Source: Anaerolineales bacterium
Lineage (GTDB): Bacteria > Chloroflexota > Anaerolineae > Anaerolineales > UBA11858
Assembly: GCA_028278545.1 (NCBI GenBank)
Contig: JANQED010000004.1
Span: 62,001 to 126,000 of the forward strand
DNA: 64,000 bases
Direction: 5' to 3'
Positions 45,973 through 54,309 of the stretch are shown here, one piece after another. Positions within the stretch are counted from its first letter, which is position 1, and every line of letters begins with the position of its first letter. The notes beneath the pieces were generated by a model. The model was not told where the DNA came from. It saw only the letters and a program-made list of their open reading frames with translations, and ran no database searches. Made by a program: the position numbers and the translations under genes.

Positions 45973-46800
45973 GTGAAGCAGTTTTCCATGAACTCTTATG
46001 ATTCAGCCAGCGAAGTTCATCCCTTTGTGGAGGAGTTTCAGGCATTGATGGCTTACCGGGGGCTGGTGATACAGTTTGTGGCCCGGGCGATAAAGACTCG
46101 CTACAAGCGTTCGGTTTTGGGCGTGGTATGGACGATGCTGAATCCCCTCTTGACCATGATCGTGCTCACAGTGGTTTTTTCCCAGCTCTTTAGGGTGCAA
46201 ATAGAGAACTTTCCCGTATATGTTTTGAGCGGGCAACTGGTGTGGATATTCTTCTCGACCACGACCAGCGGTGCCATGGGTGAGATGATCTGGAGCGGTG
46301 AATTGATGAAGCGCATCTTTGTGCCAAAATCGGTCTTTGCGGTCGCGGCCATCGGCACGGGGCTAATTAATTTCCTGCTTTCATTACTGCCGCTGCTGTT
46401 GATCGCCCTGGTTCTGGGCGTCAGGCTGAGCCCGGCTTTGCTCACCTGGCCCTTGGTGGTGCTGCTCCTGTCGATTTTCTCCTTGGGCCTGGGCTTACTA
46501 CTCTCCACGGCCGCGGTCTATTTTGCGGATATGCTGCCGGTATACAACGTGCTCTTGACCATTTGGCTTTACGCCACACCGATCATTTACCCTCTTGAAA
46601 TCGTTCCCCAGGGGTGGCATTGGTTGTTCCGAATAAACCCGGTTTATTATTATGTGGAGGCTTTCCGGGAGCCGTTGTTGACCGGGGGTATCCCTCGGTG
46701 GGAAATCTGGTTTCCGGCAGCGGGATTCGCATTGGCGACCTTCTTGATCGGCGGCATGGTTTTTACCGCCAGGTCGAGTGAATACGCCTACCGTTTATGA
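45973..46800 (+). CDS. wzm: ABC-2 polysaccharide export permease, second copy
   Basis: A 275-residue Wzm/TagG-type permease: R-A-I-K-T-R-Y-K-R-S-V-L-G-V-V-W (about 35-50) before helix 1, six helices, and the Y-A-T-P-I-I-Y-P and N-P-V-Y-Y-Y-V-E-A-F-R motifs near the end. GTG 45973 is used, as AGGTAG precedes it; ATG 45988 is a possible alternative. It overlaps the ATPase gene by four bases (ATGA). It is clearly related to but distinct from the permease at 710. Confidence 0.92.
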   Translation: MKQFSMNSYDSASEVHPFVEEFQALMAYRGLVIQFVARAIKTRYKRSVLGVVWTMLNPLLTMIVLTVVFSQLFRVQIENFPVYVLSGQLVWIFFSTTTSGAMGEMIWSGELMKRIFVPKSVFAVAAIGTGLINFLLSLLPLLLIALVLGVRLSPALLTWPLVVLLLSIFSLGLGLLLSTAAVYFADMLPVYNVLLTIWLYATPIIYPLEIVPQGWHWLFRINPVYYYVEAFREPLLTGGIPRWEIWFPAAGFALATFLIGGMVFTARSSEYAYRL

Positions 46801-47567
46801 GCAATCCAATGACGGCATACCCCATTCATGGGAATGACGATCTTGCTATCCGGGTTGCAGGTGTCTCTGTTCAATACCGCGTCCCCAGAGAACAACTCTC
46901 CGGGATCAAAGAATTTACCATCCGATGGCTGCAGAGACGCTTGCAGTATCACACCTTCTGGGCGTTGAATGATGTCAGTATCCAGGTGCCCAGAGGGGAG
47001 TTTTTCGGGGTTATCGGTCGCAATGGTGCCGGGAAGAGCACCCTGCTCAGAGTGGTGGCTCGGGTGATCAAGCCGACTTTGGGGAGAGTGGTTGTACAGG
47101 GGCGGACCGCGCCGCTCCTCGAATTAGGGGCGGGATTCCATCCCGAAATGACCGGCCGAGAAAACATCTTCATGAACGGCGCTTTGTTGGGGTTATCCCG
47201 CAGGGAGATCATCGACCATTTCGATGATATCGTCTCCTTCTCTGAGATCGATGAGTTCATCGATGCCCCTTTGCGGACGTACTCCACGGGGATGGTAGCG
47301 CGCCTGGGGTTTGCCGTAGCGACCAGCGTACGACCGGATATTATGCTGGTGGATGAAGTCCTGTCGGTCGGCGATTCCCAATTTCAAGAGAAGTGCCTGG
47401 GCCGTATGCGCTTCTTCCAGGAGCATGGCACGACCATTGTGTTGGTCACCCACAGCATGGACAGGGTGGCAGCCTTTTGTGAAAGCGCTATTTGGTTGGA
47501 GGGGGGGAAGATTGCCGCTCGTGGAGAAGCTTCTGGGGTGATTAGCCAGTACCAGCAAGCGTTGTAA
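46797..47567 (+). CDS. wzt: ABC exporter ATPase without recognition domain
   Basis: A 256-residue ATPase partner of the permease just upstream. Walker A G-R-N-G-A-G-K-S-T (about 78-86), Y-S-T-G-M signature and L-V-D-E-V-L-S-V-G-D are intact. Unlike the copy at 1682 it stops soon after the nucleotide-binding domain, with no Wzt_C tail, so it should not read a terminal modification. That suggests it exports a different glycan or one finished by a Wzy-type step (inference). Confidence 0.92.
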   Translation: MSNPMTAYPIHGNDDLAIRVAGVSVQYRVPREQLSGIKEFTIRWLQRRLQYHTFWALNDVSIQVPRGEFFGVIGRNGAGKSTLLRVVARVIKPTLGRVVVQGRTAPLLELGAGFHPEMTGRENIFMNGALLGLSRREIIDHFDDIVSFSEIDEFIDAPLRTYSTGMVARLGFAVATSVRPDIMLVDEVLSVGDSQFQEKCLGRMRFFQEHGTTIVLVTHSMDRVAAFCESAIWLEGGKIAARGEASGVISQYQQAL

Positions 47568-47577
47568 TACAACAACT

Positions 47578-48717
47578 ATGTCGAATACCGCAAAGCGTGG
47601 AGTTTTGTTTTGCCGGTCTAATCCCGTCGCCCCAGACCCGCGTGTAGAAAAAGCGGCGGCGGCATTGGCCGAGGTTGGCTACGATGTCAGCATCGTATGC
47701 TGGGATCGTACCGGGAATCTGCCTGCGCGCGCCCAGGTAGCTGGGGCACCCTGCTTTCGGCTGCCCCTCGTGGCTCAGTACGCTACGGGAATGGGGAATT
47801 TCCCGGCGTTATTGCGGTGGCAGTGGGCCCTGCTGCGCTGGCTGGTTGCTCACCGCCGTGAATATGAACTGATCCACGCCTGTGACTTCGATACAGTCTT
47901 GCCGGCGCTGGTCTGCAAGCTTTTTTGGGGGAAGAAAGTCATTTATGACATTTTCGATTTCTATGCCGATCACCTGAGGGCCACGCCCGGATGGATTAGA
48001 GGCTTCATCCGGGTTATTGACTTGTTGGTGATTAAATTCGTGGATGGCCTGATCGTCTCGGGCGATTCTCGCTGGGCGCAGATTGGTATTGCCCCGCCAT
48101 CGAACGGCGTGGTGATCTACAACACGCCTCACGATGTTGCCCATCCCTTTGGGGATGAGAAGCAACCCCACCCCTCGCGGGGATTACGCCTGGTTTATGT
48201 GGGTTTGCTGCAAATCGAACGCGGTCTGCTGGATGTTTTGGCGCTTTTGCGCGCGCATCCCACATGGCATTTGGACCTGGCCGGTTTCGGCGGTGACGAA
48301 GCGCAGATTCTGGAAGTTGTCGAAGGCTTACCCAATGTAACGTGGCATGGCCGGGTTCCATATCAGCGGGCTTTGGCGCTCACCCATGCCGCTGATGCGG
48401 TATTGGCGCTATACGACCCCGCGCTGCCCAATCATCGCTATGCCAGCCCCAATAAATTGTTCGAAGCCATGATGTTGGCTAAGCCTGTGATCGTCGCTGA
48501 GCACACCCATATCGACACAATCGTTTCCCAGGAAAATTGTGGTTTAGTTGTGGAGTATGGTTGCCCCGCTGAACTCGAGGAGGCCTTGCAAAGGTTGGGA
48601 GAGGATGTAGAATTGCGCCGTGAAATGGGCGCCAATGGGCGGCGGGCCTACGAACGCCAGTACAATTGGCCTGAGATGGAGCGACGCCTGCGCCACCTGT
48701 ATGCTCGAATGAGATAA
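47578..48717 (+). CDS. Glycosyltransferase family 4
   Basis: A 379-residue GT-B enzyme: V-L-F-C-R-S-N-P-V-A-P-D-P-R-V-E-K at the start, V-I-Y-D-I-F-D-F-Y-A-D (about 123-133), L-R-L-V-Y-V-G-L-L, W-H-G-R-V-P-Y and A-S-P-N-K-L-F-E-A-M-M-L-A-K-P-V (about 291-306) at the donor site. It starts 10 bases after the ABC ATPase gene. Acceptor unknown. Confidence 0.87.
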   Translation: MSNTAKRGVLFCRSNPVAPDPRVEKAAAALAEVGYDVSIVCWDRTGNLPARAQVAGAPCFRLPLVAQYATGMGNFPALLRWQWALLRWLVAHRREYELIHACDFDTVLPALVCKLFWGKKVIYDIFDFYADHLRATPGWIRGFIRVIDLLVIKFVDGLIVSGDSRWAQIGIAPPSNGVVIYNTPHDVAHPFGDEKQPHPSRGLRLVYVGLLQIERGLLDVLALLRAHPTWHLDLAGFGGDEAQILEVVEGLPNVTWHGRVPYQRALALTHAADAVLALYDPALPNHRYASPNKLFEAMMLAKPVIVAEHTHIDTIVSQENCGLVVEYGCPAELEEALQRLGEDVELRREMGANGRRAYERQYNWPEMERRLRHLYARMR

Positions 48718-48764
48718 AATCAGGTCGATATAGAAACCCATCCCCAATTCTCCCCCTCCTGTCC

Positions 48765-49904
48765 ATGCCGAAGATCATCCTCACTGCGAACACCGACTGG
48801 TATCTCTATAACTTCCGCTATGCCTTGATTCATCATCTTCGTGAACAAGGTTTTGAGATCGTTTTGGTGTCTCCTCGCGGCAAGTACGCTCAGCGCTTCT
48901 TGGAGGAGGGTTTTTCCTGGTTTCCGTGGCGGCTTCGACGCAGAAGTGTGCTGCCATGGCTTGAGTTGGTTTCACTCATCCATATCTTCCGTATCTACCG
49001 CCGCGAACAGCCGGATATCGTTCATCATCACACCATCAAAGCGGTGTTGTATGGCTCTTTAGCGGCTTCTCTGGTGGGGGTTCCTGGGGTGGTGAACTCG
49101 ATTTCGGGGCGCGGGTATGTGTTCTTAGCCAAGGATCGAAGGTCTCACCTGATACGGGGCCTCATTCGCCCATTTTACCGTTATGCCTTGCAGGAAGCCT
49201 CGTCAATGGTGATCTTCGAGAATCAAGCCGATAGCGATTTCTTTGGTGCGGCTGGCTTTGTGTCGCCTGAACGACGATGCCTGATCGAGGGCGTTGGGGC
49301 AGACCCTGAGCGCTTTGCGCCGTCGCCAGAACCTGATGAAGCCCCTTTGACGGTCGTGATGGCTGCTCGCACGTTATGGGATAAAGGGGTCGGCGTGTTC
49401 GTGGATGCGGCCCGCATTCTGCAAGAACGCTTACCGGTGCGCATGGTACTGGTGGGCGAGCCTGATCCCGGGAATCCCAAATCGTTGCAGGCAGACCTGC
49501 TCGAGGAATGGCACCGCCAGAGGGTCATCGAGTGGTGGGGGTGGCAGCAGGATATGGAGCGCGTCTACGCCCAGTGCCATATCGTCGCCCTGCCCACTAT
49601 GTATGGGGAAGGTGTTCCGACAACGCTGCTGGAAGCTGCTGCCTGTGGCCGCCCCGTGGTAGCTACTGACTTACCTGGCTGCCGTTCCATTGTCCAACAC
49701 GAGCACAATGGTTTGTTGATCGCCCCCAATGATCCCTTGGCGCTGGCCCAGGCCCTCGAACGGCTTGGCCTGGACCGAACGCTGCGCATGAGAATGGGGG
49801 CTGCGGGCCGTGAGATCGTCTTGGAGAGATTCACGCACAAGCAGATCAACCGTGCTACACTGCGGGTCTATCAGCATTTGCTTGAATCCTTTGAGATGGA
49901 GTAG
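48765..49904 (+). CDS. Glycosyltransferase family 4 (PglA/CapM-like)
   Basis: A 379-residue GT4 similar in plan to enzymes that add an early sugar to undecaprenyl-linked glycans. It has T-D-W-Y-L-Y-N-F-R, H-H-H-T-I-K-A-V-L-Y-G-S, N-S-I-S-G-R-G-Y-V-F, G-V-G-A-D-P-E-R-F, and M-Y-G-E-G-V-P-T-T-L-L-E-A-A-A-C-G-R-P-V at the donor site. A 47-base gap precedes it. Function beyond glycan assembly is not predictable. Confidence 0.87.
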   Translation: MPKIILTANTDWYLYNFRYALIHHLREQGFEIVLVSPRGKYAQRFLEEGFSWFPWRLRRRSVLPWLELVSLIHIFRIYRREQPDIVHHHTIKAVLYGSLAASLVGVPGVVNSISGRGYVFLAKDRRSHLIRGLIRPFYRYALQEASSMVIFENQADSDFFGAAGFVSPERRCLIEGVGADPERFAPSPEPDEAPLTVVMAARTLWDKGVGVFVDAARILQERLPVRMVLVGEPDPGNPKSLQADLLEEWHRQRVIEWWGWQQDMERVYAQCHIVALPTMYGEGVPTTLLEAAACGRPVVATDLPGCRSIVQHEHNGLLIAPNDPLALAQALERLGLDRTLRMRMGAAGREIVLERFTHKQINRATLRVYQHLLESFEME

Positions 49905-50082
49905 AATCCTCCTATTCTGTTGGTATCGAGAGGCCTTGTGCGGTGAAACCTCACGCCAAGACGCCGGGTTGTAATGCAAAGTTCTCTCTGATTCTTTGCG
50001 CCTGCCCGTAGAGCCGTACAGCGTGGCGTGCGTGAGACATCCTCTTTGAAAAAAGTACTGCAGATAAGAAAGAATCCCAACT
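49905..50082 (+). other. Gap with a dispersed-repeat-like stretch
   Basis: 178 bases between the GT4 and the Wzz-like gene. It contains CGGTGAAACCTCACGCCAAG running into ACGCC (49941-49965), and about 30 bases on CAAAG...CTTTG words. These resemble a CTTTGCG/CTTGGCGTGA-type intergenic repeat I recall from several bacterial groups. No gene or clear promoter is seen. Confidence 0.35.
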
Positions 50083-51141
50083 ATGACTGATGAACCGAGC
50101 TTGCGAGACCTGATTTTCTCCCTCACGCATCGCTGGTACATGATCGCGGCTTGTTTTTTAGTGGGGGCCTTCTTGGGGTGGGGGGCGAGCAAGGTCCTGC
50201 CGCCCTTATACCGCGCTGACCTGGATTTGTACGTTGGCATCAATGCCTATCGGGGCCCGCGCGATAGGTATATCGTCCAGGTTGCTCAGGACGAGCTCAG
50301 AAATCTTGACGATTACAAGAACTGGCAGATGGAGCAGCTCAATGAACTGGCGTTGACCGATGATTTTTTGTCGGATACCCTGGAAAGGTTGCAGGCCCGG
50401 GACGCTTATTGGCTGGACATAACCGTAGCGGAGCTTTCTGCTCAGTTGCGCGGGTCCTGGCGGAACGCGGGCCGCTGGCACTTGGCGGCTGAAGCCTCCC
50501 GCCCAGAACTGGCGATCCAGGCCCTCGAAACCTGGGCTGAGGTCATTGATGAGCGGGTGAACGAGGGGCTCAGTCATGCCCGCCAGCTTGTGGCGGTTGA
50601 TGCTTCTTTAGTGGCAGCCGCCGATGAGTTGACCGACTCCCTGGCTCGTTTTCAGACGCTGTCTCTGGTGAAGTCGGAACTAGAAAGCGCCTGGCTGTCT
50701 TTGGAAGATCAGGCGGCTGACGAGCCGTGGACTGCTTATGACCGTTGGCTGTTGTTATCCCAGGTCGCACGCGCCGCAGACTGGCACCCGGGTTGGGGTG
50801 CCCTGCTCGATGCTTATCCTGCCCCCGAGGCTTCTTCAGATGAATACCTGCTCTGGGTGGAACGCGCCCTCTCCGTGGTGGACAGCGACCTTGGGGGTCT
50901 GCCTGAGCGCATCGAATACCTGGAGAACCAACACCAGGCGCTATCTGCGCGCTACGCTGAATCTGCTGAGAAGAGTCTTGGGCTTTCGGCGGCGATGGAC
51001 GTAACGTTGTCAGAAGAGATTTCACCGGGGGTTGAAGATGTCCGGCCCTCGGGCACATTGATGTTAGTCGGTGGGACTTTGCTGGTTGTAGCCTGGCTGC
51101 TCATCGGGCTGGTGCGCTTCACCCATCGGGGAGCAGAATAG
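50083..51141 (+). CDS. Wzz-like chain-length/co-polymerase protein
   Basis: A 352-residue protein with the Wzz plan: a short cytoplasmic N-terminus, one helix (about 18-38), a long mostly helical outside region, and a second helix near the C-terminus (about 325-345). The opening L-R-D-L-I-F-S-L-T-H-R-W-Y-M is typical. There is no tyrosine-kinase part. It likely sets polymer length with the ligase/polymerase next door, whose GTG overlaps this stop by one base. Sequence similarity in this family is low, so the call rests on layout and neighbours. Confidence 0.68.
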   Translation: MTDEPSLRDLIFSLTHRWYMIAACFLVGAFLGWGASKVLPPLYRADLDLYVGINAYRGPRDRYIVQVAQDELRNLDDYKNWQMEQLNELALTDDFLSDTLERLQARDAYWLDITVAELSAQLRGSWRNAGRWHLAAEASRPELAIQALETWAEVIDERVNEGLSHARQLVAVDASLVAAADELTDSLARFQTLSLVKSELESAWLSLEDQAADEPWTAYDRWLLLSQVARAADWHPGWGALLDAYPAPEASSDEYLLWVERALSVVDSDLGGLPERIEYLENQHQALSARYAESAEKSLGLSAAMDVTLSEEISPGVEDVRPSGTLMLVGGTLLVVAWLLIGLVRFTHRGAE

Positions 51142-52583
51142 TGCCTTCATCCTGGCTTGCCAAGGCTCAAAAAGTCGTTTGGGCGGTATTCCTGTTCACC
51201 TTGCCGGTGACCAGTTTCCCCTTCTTCCCCGGCGGGATCGGCGGGCGCACGGAAGTGCGGCCCTTATCTCTCTACCCCTTGATCCTCCTGCTCTTTCTGG
51301 TGACCCTGCCGCGCTTATTCAGCAGGCCCATCCCTCGACCGGCGTTTCCGTTGGCAGCTTTTGTGTTGGCGGCTTTTGCCAGCACGGTCTATGCCTTTAC
51401 GCAAGGGATAGACCCCGATATTAATATTACCGTGGCCGCGCGCGCCGCTCGTATGCTGGTTACTTTGGGACTAGGGGTCGCCTTCTACTTGACCGTCGCG
51501 GTAGCCCCATCTTCCAGGGATGAACTAAGGTTCTCGCTTCGATGGTTATATGCCGGTTTTGCCATAGCCCTTTTATGGGGATCGATCCAGGCGGGGTATA
51601 TTCTTTTTTATACGCCTGAATATTTCGACACGATAGAGTATCTGCAAGGCTTCATCTCGGTGCGCGGCCTGTTCGAGACTCGTATCTCTGGCATGACCTA
51701 CGAGCCAAGCTGGTTCGCTGAGCAGATCGCTTTTTTGCTGATGCCCTGGCTGTTTGCGGCAGTGATGTCCGATCACACAGTATTCCGTTGGCGCTGGCGC
51801 TGGTTGACCTTCGAAATGCTGCTCTTGGCCTGGGCTTCTGTGGTGCTGATCTTTACTTACTCGCGTACGGGTTATGTGCTCTGGGGCGTGCAATTGTTCT
51901 TGGCTTTCTTGTTTCGACCGCCCAAAGCTAGACGGAGCGATAGCCGCTGGGGGTTGATCGCCAGGCGCGGGCTTCAGTTTGGCTTTGTCCTCTTGATCCT
52001 GGTGGTCGTCGTGTTTGCGGCTGGTTCGGGGAACAACTATTTTTCCCGCCTGTGGAGTTATTGGATCGATGACGATATCACCGGGACGTATTTGCAGTTC
52101 ATCTCCGTCAGCCAGCGCATCGCCTATTGGGAGACCGCCTACCGCATTTACGAAGATGCCCCCTGGTTGGGGATTGGTTTAGGTAATTTCACCTTCTTTT
52201 TTGAAGAGAAACTCCCTGATCGCCCTTTGTTCCCTACCCCGGAGCTGCTTTTTAAGCTCACCCCGGCTGAGGGCAGGAACCAGGTCGTGGTGCCCAAGAA
52301 CATGTTTTTAAGGGTCTTGGCCGAGACAGGTTTATTAGGCACCTCGGCTTTCCTGGCCTTTCTGGTTGGGGTTTTGGGCTGTGCTCTGTATCTCTTTTTG
52401 GGGGCGCAACCCGAAGCCCGATTTTTTGGCCAGGCTGGTTTGTTAGGGTTGGTGGTCTTTATCGGAGTGGCCTTTTCGGTTGATTCCTTCGCCGTGCCCA
52501 ATATGTGGGTTCTGTTCGGGTTAGTAACAGCCGGCGCGCGGGTACACACCCGGCAGTTGGTTAAGGAGTCCGGCGTCTCCTGA
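51141..52583 (+). CDS. O-antigen ligase/polymerase (Wzy_C-like)
   Basis: A 480-residue membrane protein with about twelve helices and a large loop (about 310-400) that begins after W-S-Y-W-I-D-D-D and contains Y-W-E-T-A-Y-R-I-Y-E-D-A-P-W-L-G-I-G-L-G-N (the Wzy_C/WaaL-type motif). Such proteins polymerise repeat units or join glycan to its carrier outside the membrane. The GTG start overlaps the wzz-like stop by one base. Ligase versus polymerase cannot be told apart from sequence. Confidence 0.83.
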   Translation: MPSSWLAKAQKVVWAVFLFTLPVTSFPFFPGGIGGRTEVRPLSLYPLILLLFLVTLPRLFSRPIPRPAFPLAAFVLAAFASTVYAFTQGIDPDINITVAARAARMLVTLGLGVAFYLTVAVAPSSRDELRFSLRWLYAGFAIALLWGSIQAGYILFYTPEYFDTIEYLQGFISVRGLFETRISGMTYEPSWFAEQIAFLLMPWLFAAVMSDHTVFRWRWRWLTFEMLLLAWASVVLIFTYSRTGYVLWGVQLFLAFLFRPPKARRSDSRWGLIARRGLQFGFVLLILVVVVFAAGSGNNYFSRLWSYWIDDDITGTYLQFISVSQRIAYWETAYRIYEDAPWLGIGLGNFTFFFEEKLPDRPLFPTPELLFKLTPAEGRNQVVVPKNMFLRVLAETGLLGTSAFLAFLVGVLGCALYLFLGAQPEARFFGQAGLLGLVVFIGVAFSVDSFAVPNMWVLFGLVTAGARVHTRQLVKESGVS

Positions 52584-52625
52584 CGTCGGGATTGAGCAGA
52601 ACAAACGATTGTCCGAAATCTACTC

Positions 52626-54257
52626 ATGAAAAAAGGACTTGAGCGCAAGATATCGATTAGCCTGTTGGTTGTGGGGGGAGCTTACTTCGCCCTGATGGTG
52701 TTCCCCAATTTTACCGGCGCGGCGAATGTCAACATGCTGGCGGTCTTCGAGAAAGATGAATTCGCCCAGATCGAGCACATGCTGCGTATGCTGACCCCCG
52801 GCGAGACGCTCTACGGTACGCTGCGGCGCTTCTTCGTCTACTTGCATTATTTCTATGGTTATCCGTTCTATCTCTTCTCTGCCGTCATGCTTTTGCCTTA
52901 TCGGCTGATCACTGGCGTTGATTGGGGGGGAAATATCGCCGTGACCATGCTGCTCTTGCGGCAGTTGGTCAGCGTTCTTCCGATGATCGTTTCCATCGCC
53001 TTGATGGTTGGCCTGCAAACCAGAGGGAAGTCGATCTACAGAGTCTTGGGGTTGTTCATATTTTTGCTTTGCATCCCTGCTGTTGTCTTGAATAATTTTT
53101 GGTGGCATCCAGACAGTTTGGCGATGCTCTTGGTGGTACTTACCCTGTTTTTCGTGGATAGGGATCAGTTTCGGTATGGAATCTATTTCTACTTGGCCGC
53201 TGTCACTTGTGGGGTTGCCTTTAGCGTCAAGTATGCGGGCGCGTTCTTTGTTTTGGCGGTTCCAGTCTATCTTTTTTGGGGGCTGGTGGCGAAAAGAATC
53301 CGTTGGCAGCGCGCTTTACTTCTAGCGCTCTCTTTCCTGGTGGTGATGTCCGCTGCGTTGGTTGTTTCCAACCCCTTGCTGCTCATCCCCCAGGTGCGCC
53401 AGGAGATCATCGCCACGCAACAACTTCAGTTTGTGCAAACTCGCATTGGATATTATTCTGTCAACCCGGATTGGAATTTGACCGCCGAGAAGATCGACCG
53501 CATCGTCTGGCCCTTCTATGCCCGATGGTTTACGCTCATCCTGATGTTTGTGGGCCTGTTCAAAGGGATTGCCTCGTCGCGCTTCCGGTTGATCAACCTG
53601 ATGATCTTGATGTACATCCTGCCGTACCTGCTCACGGTGGGCACTTCTTCGATTCGCCCGCTCTATTTCTTGCCTGTGGTGATCCCCCTGGCGTCGAGTT
53701 TGGTGCATCTGTTTCCAGAGCGGATTTCTTTCGGGGCAAGTGTTTGGAGGCAGATAAACCTTCAAAACCGGGTTCAAGGCCTTCTTCCATGGGGTTTGAT
53801 GATCCTGCTTTTGGCGCAGTTTGTGATCTACATCCAAAAGGATATCGAAATCTACAACGATGTGCTCCATCGGGAAGAACGTTCGCAGAGCATCGCCTTC
53901 TACAAAGAGGTTGAGGCGCTTTTGGTTGAGCACGATCTCGACGACATGCCGCTGAGGGTCTATCGCGATCCCACCGCCTATGTGCCCCCAAAACCCAATT
54001 ATGAGATACTGATGAAGTGGAAGCTGGCCTCGTATGATTACCTAAACGCCCAACAGCCCGATCTGCTCCTGCTTGAGATGGACTATATACTGGAGTTTAT
54101 CAAGCCAGGTGCGGTGGAGAATGCCGTGGACCCGGGCGATATGATCGCCTGGCAGCAGTTTTATGGAGATGCCTATGCTGATCAATTGCCCGGCTATTCG
54201 ATTTTCTGGGGGAATGAGTACGGCCTGGCGTTGATACGCACTGACCTGTTGGAGTAG
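52626..54257 (+). CDS. GT39/PMT-like multispan membrane protein
   Basis: A 543-residue membrane protein with about eleven helices. A first outside loop holds E-K-D-E-F-A-Q-I-E-H (about 39-48), with the acidic pair expected of GT39 catalysis, and later N-N-F-W-W-H-P-D-S-L-A (about 157-167) and F-S-V-K-Y-A-G-A (about 198-205). The C-terminal ~120 residues are soluble and outside. It lies between the ligase and a secreted-type protease. Protein O-glycosylation or glycan decoration are both possible. Confidence 0.7.
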   Translation: MKKGLERKISISLLVVGGAYFALMVFPNFTGAANVNMLAVFEKDEFAQIEHMLRMLTPGETLYGTLRRFFVYLHYFYGYPFYLFSAVMLLPYRLITGVDWGGNIAVTMLLLRQLVSVLPMIVSIALMVGLQTRGKSIYRVLGLFIFLLCIPAVVLNNFWWHPDSLAMLLVVLTLFFVDRDQFRYGIYFYLAAVTCGVAFSVKYAGAFFVLAVPVYLFWGLVAKRIRWQRALLLALSFLVVMSAALVVSNPLLLIPQVRQEIIATQQLQFVQTRIGYYSVNPDWNLTAEKIDRIVWPFYARWFTLILMFVGLFKGIASSRFRLINLMILMYILPYLLTVGTSSIRPLYFLPVVIPLASSLVHLFPERISFGASVWRQINLQNRVQGLLPWGLMILLLAQFVIYIQKDIEIYNDVLHREERSQSIAFYKEVEALLVEHDLDDMPLRVYRDPTAYVPPKPNYEILMKWKLASYDYLNAQQPDLLLLEMDYILEFIKPGAVENAVDPGDMIAWQQFYGDAYADQLPGYSIFWGNEYGLALIRTDLLE

Positions 54258-54309
54258 CTCTTATGATCGTGATTTGGCATTGGCCGGCCGGGAACGGCGA
54301 AAGATCACA